Both the position numbers and the translations under genes were made by a program. Under the pieces are notes generated by a model, which was not told where the DNA came from, did not search any database, and was given only the letters and a program-made list of their open reading frames with translations. From Bryopsis sp. KO-2023 (lineage: Eukaryota > Chlorophyta > Ulvophyceae > Bryopsidales > Bryopsidaceae): a stretch of 64,000 nucleotides of DNA. The stretch lies in NCBI GenBank assembly GCA_030272585.1, contig BSYQ01000014.1, positions 806,001 to 870,000 on the forward strand. The letters run 5' to 3'. Below, piece by piece: positions 56,687 to 64,000 of this stretch (position 1 is the stretch's first letter; every line of letters starts with the position of its first letter).

Positions 56687-59600
56687 GTGTACAACAGCAG
56701 ATTCTTGCTTTTATGTATAAGAGCAGGTTCTTGCTTTCCACGCCATGCTTTTTTTAAATTGGAATGGTTTCAAAACGTGCAATCTATGATGACTCATCCT
56801 ACCTGAGGAATCACAGCGAACAGACGGCGAAGTTCAGTGGAACCCACATCCTTGACATCTTTTCGATCCACCAGAATTTCACCAGATTCGATATCAGCCA
56901 ATCTCAGCAATGCGTTCACCACCGTGCTTTTTCCTGCCCCCGTTCTCCCACATAGGGCCACCTTTTGGCCTGGCAAAATTTCCAAAGTGAAGTTCGATAG
57001 AGCTGCCGGAAAATTCGCCCCATATCTCAGTGTAACGTTGTGAAACTCTATGGAAGGGGCTGTGTGGAACAGATTGGGGGGTATTCCTGCCAACATAAAA
57101 CACAATTCATGCTTTTCATTTTAATGATTTCCCTGTGAACTACGAAAAGCAATCCCGGTGAAAAGTTACCAAACCACCTCCACATTTTTTCAGAATATTT
57201 ATTGTTAAATTATTATTGATATTACTAATTCTCTGAGATTCTGTGATGAAAAAACAACATTCCGTACCCGTGCGCTCAGAATCAGAATCAGATTCTGCCT
57301 GCGAGGATTTCGAAATTCGCTCCACTGCCACCATTTCCTGTTCAGTTTCGCATGCGGTGGTCAATAAGCCACTCAACAAACCCACCAAGGGCAGGGCATA
57401 TGTCAGACCCAGTCCAGCGATGCTCGCACCCGATTTACCTCCTCCCTCTGTGCTAAAAAAATGAAGTTCAATCTTGCAATCTTTATTATTATTATTAATA
57501 ATAATAATCTATTATCCAATCCCTTACTGATTCAATTGGTTTCTTTTTTTGTTCTGTTTAAAGTGAGAGGAGGAAGAAACTGTCTTACCACCAGGTTGCA
57601 GAAAATCTCGTGTTAAACTGGGGATGGTGTATGCTGCTTGAACATGAGGACTGCTACTGAAAATATATATATAATTTTTGTATTTGAAAAATAAAAGAAT
57701 AAAGAGAAAATGATGGAAGTTTCTGTTCATCAGATTGCCACGAAAAACTGTTGCATAGAAAAACAAAAATCAATTTCCTTCAGAAAGCTTCGTTATTATT
57801 ACTATTTACTCTTCTTAAACCTGCGGTTCAGAAAATTGAACTCAACGAAGTATGCTTTGATTATTTGACACCCCACCGGCAGCAGCTATCAGGGCAGCTC
57901 CGGTTACGAGAGCTGCTGAGCTCAGTTGAAGTCGAATATCAATCCAACGACTCAACATCTGACCTACCACAAGCAACAAAAAACACGCTCCCTTGTCTGA
58001 AAATTCAATTTTTTTCCGTTGCTATGCAATAAAAAAACAAAACAAAACAAACATCAACAGGCATCATGGAACAAATGTGAGGTCTCAGAATTGCACCTGC
58101 GATTTTGGTTCTCGTGTTGTGGTCCAGATGGCTCTTCAGTTTTGCTTCAAAATAATCCTGGGCTTGAAAGGCACGAATGGTGGAAATGGCATCCAGCGTT
58201 TCAGAAAATAACGTATGGAGGGGGGACATTGTGGAGGCCTCGAGCCTCCGGAGCTCCCTGAATCGGTGTCGTGAAAAATAAACAAGGGAAAAAAAACACC
58301 ACCAGAAATGTATATATTTGCAGTTTTTTATGGAGCAGGTCAGTTTCTGCTGAACTTCAGGAGAAAAGATCATAAAAAAAATGCCCAAGAGCCCATGAAA
58401 TGGAAGCAACCTCAGCATATTTAGAAATCTATAGATCCACCTCTCCTCCCCCCCCCTCTGATGCACCCCAATTCAACCAAACTGTTGCTACAAGGCAGCA
58501 TCTCACCTCGCCGCTTTCCTGAACTTGGATTGCCACCCCAAAATGCCAGAGAAAGAGTTTCCCCACGGGATCACCACCGCCGCCACGAGCACCAACACGA
58601 ATGGGCGTCCTATCGCTAAAACAACGCATGCCCCTGTGAATGCAAAAGCGTTCGCGAGAAATATGTTGGCGATGAACGGCAGTCTGTCGTCGATTCGCGC
58701 CGTGTCGCTCGAAAACCAATTCAACATGCATCCCAGAGACGTCGAGTCGAAAAACGTCATGCGTGCATGCATGACGCGGGAAATCAAACTTGCATGCATG
58801 CGGCGGGCTCCCGACATCCCCGCCGCCGCAAAGCTGAAGGCCCGGACCAGCGTGAATGCCGAATTGGAGCCGGTTATAAGGATGAACATCCACAAGTAGC
58901 GTTGGGAATTTGGGGTCTGAGTGCCGTCGATCCATTTCGCCAACCAGACGTCACCGCCGTTTCGCGTGGCTTGCATCATGCACATGCTGATTATCACCAG
59001 TAGGATGCGCCGCCACCCGATCGCTCGAAAATACCTTCCACAACAACGCATGCAACCACTCTAAAAAGAACAAACAGGAATTTGGAATCTAAGCAGAAAA
59101 GATTGGCATGACAGGAAAAAGGCCAATATATATATATTATATATCAGTTTTTCAGCACTAGTCCTTTGTACAGTAGAATACCTCGATAAAAAAAGGGATA
59201 AAATGAAGCAGAAGTTGAAATCCAGCCAGTTTTATCGTTGTAATGAAAACTCCTCTCCAAAAAGACCAAAGTAATTTTTGGAACGTCATTGCATTAAAAA
59301 AAAGAGGGGGCTCATCACTCTTGGCAGAGACTGTTGGAACCTGAAGAAAGGAAACGCACTGGATGCTGTTTGGATGATGTTTTTTTCCCATCCAGTTTCT
59401 AATGGCCTTCAGTTTGGCACTACACTTTTTGCAAGGAAAAAAAAGAACTCATTTCAACTCCATGCAGCCATTATTATCGCACTAATCGCACCTCAAATAC
59501 ACCCAAAATTCCACATGACCCGATGGCATCTCTTCAGCTTCCACCTCTGCACCCCCATCCCCTTTCCCAATTCCTTCCTGAAAAAAACCCCGGTTGTCCG

Positions 59601-62600
59601 GCTCCTCATCCACCAGTTTTGAATCCAGCTTTTGTATCCCCCCAGACCTTGGCTCTTTTTTTCCATTCCTTTCGATGCTTTCGATTTTTCCACTTCTCAT
59701 GTGAATGATTTGATCTGCTGCTTCGATGCATTTTTGGGATTTGGTTACGACGACTCGAGTTTTTTTGGAGAGGATGGCTCCGGTCAAGGCTTTTTCGATC
59801 AACCAATCGGAAACGTGGGCATCGACTGAGGAAAGGATATCATCCAGAAGGTAAATGTCCGAAAACTTCGCATACAGAGCTCTTGCTAGGGCCACCCTGA
59901 TTAAAAAAAAAATAGAGGGAAAAAAACTTAAGCTTAGAATCGCTTGCGAGGGGCACCATCTTAAAAAAAATTACGGGACCCCCCCCCCCTTTTACAACCA
60001 GTTGAAAACGAGAAGAAAAAAAACAATGAGGAAGATGAATGCCTATGATTTTCTTGCAATTGAAAGTCAAAGGGGAACAACATGCAGTACATCGTAATTT
60101 TCATTTCACATATTAATTTTCATTTAGTTTTTTCTTTTTTTTTTTGGGGGGGGGGGAGTGGGGAAGGATTGCGAAAATTGCATACCTCGCTCTTTGCCCT
60201 CCGGACAGTTTCGATCCTTGCGGACCCACATGCCAAAAATCCCCCCCCTTGAAAACAGCCAAATCAGAATTCAACCCACAAGCTGCGATAACTTCCCAGT
60301 ATCTTTCCGCATCGAATTCCCCTCCGAACAAAATATTCTCCCTGATCGTTCCAGAAAACAAGCTGGGCTTCTGAGACACCAAACTGATCCGGCGAATCGC
60401 CTCCGTGTCGAAATTTCCTCCGACCTGGTCCAATTCCCTGCACATCGCATTCAGCAGCGTGGTTTTTCCGGAGCCCACCTCCCCGCAAATCACAGTGAGG
60501 GTCCCCCTCAATATTTCAAAGCTCAAATCCCTTAGAGCCATTTTTTCGACGGAGGGGTTCTTTCCAGAGGGTATCTGGGGGAAATGAAACGAGGCCCCTT
60601 GTGCAAATATGATTTGGGTGTTCAAGACTGAGTGTTTTTTGATTTGCTGGGAGGAGTTTTGTGGTTTAGAAATGGTTTCAGGGGAATTTTGATTCGATTT
60701 TTGGACGGTGGTGATCAGTCCTTCCAGTCGCCTCAAGGAAACCATCCCCTCCATGATTCCTGTTGCAGAAAATTGAAAAAAAAAACAATTCTTTCACTAA
60801 TCGGAATTTTCGATTTGAAACGAAAAAATGCGCTGTTTTTCTCAGGGTGGCACTTTGAAAAAAAAAAAGTCCGCCACAAAACATATACAAGTGAAAAATA
60901 AAACCACAAAAAAAATCCTTGAGAAGATTTTCAGCTTTCATTACTTCTGCATTTCCATTTCCCCCCAAAAAACAAAAATAGAAAAATGGAAAAATAAATT
61001 AAAGGGGAAAAAATAAAACAAAAATAAAACAAAAATAAAAACAAAAAAAATCATTCTTCTCACCATTGATTATCAATGGGAAAGAATTGAGCGGGCCGAT
61101 CAAAATATCGAACAGTGCATTGGCTGCGAAAACGGTTTCGGCTTGGAGAGCATGGCCCAAAAAAACGTGAAGGGAAAAAGTGGCCACCGAAAACAGCACT
61201 GATGTCGAGGCCCAAAAATAGACGCAAAACGCATCCAGATATTTCAAACGAGCAATGCCTTTCAGCTCACTGTTTCGACCAGCAGTGACCTGAAGGGATT
61301 TGAAACAAAAAACAGGAAAGAAAAGAAAAGATATAATTGAATGGAGAAACATATGTATTTTAAGAAAGACATTTTTTTTGGCCACCATTTTTTGTTTTCA
61401 ACCAATATATGACTGACAGAAAAAAGAAGGCATGCTGAACAGATAATCAAACCAAAAATACAGCCATTCACACTTGGCAAGGTTGCAAATTCTTGCTGAT
61501 ATCTTAATCATTTTTTTTTCTTCGTTATTTTTTATTAATACATATTGTTCCTAATTTACTTTTTAATTTCTTGGGGATTTGGACGCCTACTCTGGATGCA
61601 AAGTGACTCTCCCAGCCCATCATTTTTATCTGCCGAATTCCTTTCAGGATTTCTTCAATAGAGTGGACCCTTTTGTCTTTTGCCTCCATGACTGTCTTGC
61701 TTCCAGAGCCGATTCTCATTGCAATCCATCGATTGATCGGCATTATGAACAGAATGACCATCAGCCCAGCAAAAAACGCAAACTCCACCTTTAGGGGAAA
61801 AAACAATGAAAAGCAAAACAAGTCGACACACGGTTGATCCCACCAAGAGGAAAATCGTCCAAAAACAGGATACTTAGATAATACTGGAATATTTTCATTC
61901 TTATTTTCTCTTAAAAATTAAATTTCCACAAGATCGAAATTGAATCAGCGTTCAAATCTAAACAGAAAAAGGGGAAAAGAAAGATGAAGTTGGTTTTGTT
62001 GGACCAGCGTTATTCTTTTTTAATTATAGTTTTCCGGTGGTTTTTCCTTCTTGCCCTAATTCACTGTTTAAAAATCATACCTCAAAAAAAATCAAAGAAA
62101 AAAAAAACAATTGACCGGGTACCTCAGTGTAAAGAAGATACAGAGCAGCTCCAATTTCCAGAGGTATTATCCATAAATCATTGGCGCTGAGGAATAAATT
62201 GACGATTCGGCCGACATCCACCGTGAGAATTGTGTGGGTGTTTTCCCCCAGAACTCCTTTTTGAGCTGCCAGACATGTTCTATAAATAGATTTCACGATC
62301 GACGAATGCAATTCAGCCCCAACGAATCCCTAAACAAGAAACACAGTTCGAAATTAATTAACAAAAGGACATTTTTCCAAGGGGTGGAGTTATTTATTAT
62401 TATTTTTTTTCATCGGGACTGGTGTTGAAATCGTATCATTGTGAAATAATAATATGGGCGAATTTTTGAGAAGAAAGCAAAAACATGTGCCTTTTTTTTT
62501 ATTTATTTTTTTCCTGGATCGGCTGAGAATTCCTGACCTTCAACATGGCGAAACGAGAATTCACCACCGCCTTCACGGTACAACAAATTCCGACTCCAAT

Positions 62601-63826
62601 TGCAACATTAAAACAATGATGTTGAATTTCCCCTTTTCCTTCTTCTTTCCCCAGCCAACCCACCAGTTCTCGAAGCAGCAATGTAGTCAAGAAACTCAAA
62701 ATAGAGTTCGCACACTGAGAAAAAAATGAATAAAAAACAAATAAGTAAATACGAATTACACACACAACACACATGTACGTAGATAGATAAAACATCATCA
62801 ACTTCAAATTACAGAAGAAAAAAAAGCTGAAAAAAATGGGAAAAAAAAAACGCTGGAGGAGTTGATACATTTGTTTTTCAGTGAGAGTCTTGAGAACGTT
62901 GAATTGATTTTGTTTTAAAAAAAAAACTATTTGACACAATTTAATTTCACTCCAGAAACTGGAATATGGAAATCGGGGAGTATATTTATGCACCCATCCA
63001 TCAACCCACCACATATGCAGGACTTGAAAAAAATAAAAATAATGAGGAAGTAGAGTTCAGGTTTTTTTTTCTGCTGCTATTTCTATTTTGTGGTTCTGAT
63101 TATGAAAAAAGTACAGCATTTGCTCAGTTGAACTGAATGGCAATATTTCTGGACATTTTTTTATAGTTTTTTTGATACATAAATAAAGTATGAAAAATAT
63201 ATTTTACTTGTTTTTCATTTATGCATTTGTGCCCTGCCTTTCCTTTTCTGAAATTGTTGTTACGAGCAACTCTGCTGCAGAATTCTGAGAAAAAAACAAT
63301 ACCCAGAAATTTCTGATCAACACACCGATTCCCCCTCCCCCTCCCCCCCCCCCAAAAAAAAACTAAAAATAAAAAATAAAGGAATCGAAAAACAAAGAGA
63401 AACCATTCTTGCAAAGTTTTTCTTTCGATACATAATTTTACATTAAAAAAAAAATCTCCACAACACCACATTTACCTGTAAGCACCCCAATCCAACGAAA
63501 TCCCAACCAAAGGCTTTCCAAACTCCTCTGATCAAAGCGAACCTTCCCCCCCCCTCTACCCATTGAGCTGTTCGATGCTCATTTCCGATCGGCGAATTTT
63601 TGGGGTCCCCGTTTCTAAAATCCAATTCTCTGGAAGAATCGTTTCTGAACTCCAGTTCTCTGGAAGAATCGTTTCTAAAATCCAATTCTCTGGAAGAATC
63701 GATAAGCAGGGGAAGCGTTTCCACACCGAGCCTCCGTCCAGACTCGCTAGAACGAATCAAGGGGTCGATTTCGCTGTACAGAATCCAACCAAACATTTTT
63801 TTTTTTCGGATTTGAGGTCGATGCAT
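55968..63826 (-). CDS. ABCC: ABCC (MRP-type) ABC transporter, full length
   Basis: Thirteen exons close in frame to 1320 aa: 63476-63826, 62538-62714, 62123-62329, 61591-61788, 61064-61289, 60186-60759, 59492-59896, 58507-59034, 58097-58257, 57877-57963, 57268-57447, 56803-57086, 55968-56552. The order is TMD1-NBD1-TMD2-NBD2, without the extra N-terminal TMD0. NBD1: Walker A GEVGSGKTT (479-487), Q-loop LVSQKPSLFSGTIREN, signature LSGGQRAR (571-578), Walker B IYLLDD (592-597); the switch-loop His is replaced by Lys630 (VVVTKSQ). NBD2: GRTGAGKST, LSHGERQ, VILDE, and a normal IAHDL. It should export organic anions or conjugates. Exon 1 has a 3x10-residue repeat. The exon 10/11 junction (57877/57447) is the least certain. 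A possible extra exon lies at 59182-59340. Confidence 0.9.
56652..56685 (+). repeat. (AT)n microsatellite in ABC transporter intron 12
   Basis: About 14 AT dinucleotides with one GTATAT variation, intronic. Confidence 0.9.
59182..59340 (-). other. Possible alternative exon of the ABC transporter, encoding a TM-like segment
   Basis: Inside the exon 7/8 intron, 53 open codons lie between a good acceptor (ttcctttcttcag) and a donor (gtattc). The frame reads MTFQKLLWSFWRGVFITTI then LAGFQLLLHFIPFFIE, similar in pattern to the TMD1 start. It joins in frame to exon 8 if the acceptor at 59061 (ttctttttag) is used. After exon 7 with its main donor the frame is wrong and soon meets a stop. It could be a poison exon, an alternative start, or chance. 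Confidence 0.35.
63610..63700 (-). repeat. 30-bp tandem repeat in ABC transporter exon 1
   Basis: Three 30-bp units containing TCTCTGGAAGAATCGTTTCT encode SSRELDFRND, SSRELEFRND and SSRELDFRNG in the cytoplasmic N-terminal segment before TMD1. In-frame unit length means copy number can vary without breaking the gene. Confidence 0.92.
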
Positions 63827-64000
63827 GCGGGGAGAAGTGAAGGTGAGACGATATACAAGCGGAAACAGGAGCTTTTAGGGTGGATGATTTTTGCTCGAAT
63901 TTTATGGTTGTGCTGTGAAGAGTAGCAGAGAGATGTGCTATTTCCACACATTAACCCAATGAATTTTGACTCTGGTGTCTGCACTGTTCATCCCAATGGA

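Noticed and set aside
57593-57660. Possible ABCC exon (SSPHVQAAYTIPSLTRDF)
   Set aside because: It is open and flanked by AG and GT, but including it breaks the frame or the TM/linker alignment between exons 10 and 11.

Overview
This is nuclear DNA of an intron-rich eukaryote. Spliced genes have GT-AG introns of about 80 to 1,600 nt (one GC-AG), T-rich tracts before 3' splice sites, and CpG-rich first exons. The gene set fits a flagellated lineage that makes its own branched-chain amino acids: a radial-spoke-type MORN protein, a biosynthetic threonine deaminase with a long N-terminal extension that could be a plastid transit peptide, and a secreted hydrolase whose N-terminal cysteines resemble a plant lipid-transfer domain. 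An alga or plant, perhaps a streptophyte, is my best guess. No rRNA, complete canonical tRNA or organelle gene pins it down.

Layout. 1-1500: CpG-rich DNA with one weak ORF. 1508-3615 (+): MORN protein. 4024-9881 (+): threonine deaminase, 12 exons. 11087-15756 (-): amidase-signature enzyme, 12 exons. It shares a 175-bp divergent promoter with VPS52 of the GARP tethering complex (15932-23196, +, 16 exons). 23.6-37.8 kb: tandem array of a 5.56-kb unit carrying two unrecognised minus-strand genes, here called G1 and G2. Two units share a virtually identical 4.76-kb block; the third is older and broken by deletions and a hAT-type MITE. 38.6-50.1 kb: transposon-rich stretch with a Mutator-like foldback element, a complete 9.07-kb Ty3/gypsy chromovirus (39454-48526, minus, matching LTRs, TSD TTGGG) and a pogo/Tigger-like MITE. 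50793-53955 (-): secreted alpha/beta hydrolase. 54407-54657 (-) and 55032-55559 (+): two small divergent genes. 55968-63826 (-): full-length ABCC (MRP-type) transporter, 13 exons, 1320 aa.

Exon models were built by hand from splice signals, reading-frame continuity and family motifs. The threonine deaminase, amidase, VPS52, hydrolase and ABC transporter models close in frame from start to stop. The genes are mostly independent housekeeping or membrane functions, with no operon-like logic. The most unusual items are the hydrolase with an eight-cysteine N-terminal domain, the chromovirus with an extra RING-like 3' ORF and a leader ORF, the near-identical tandem array with novel gene G2, and a TM-encoding extra exon inside an ABC transporter intron.
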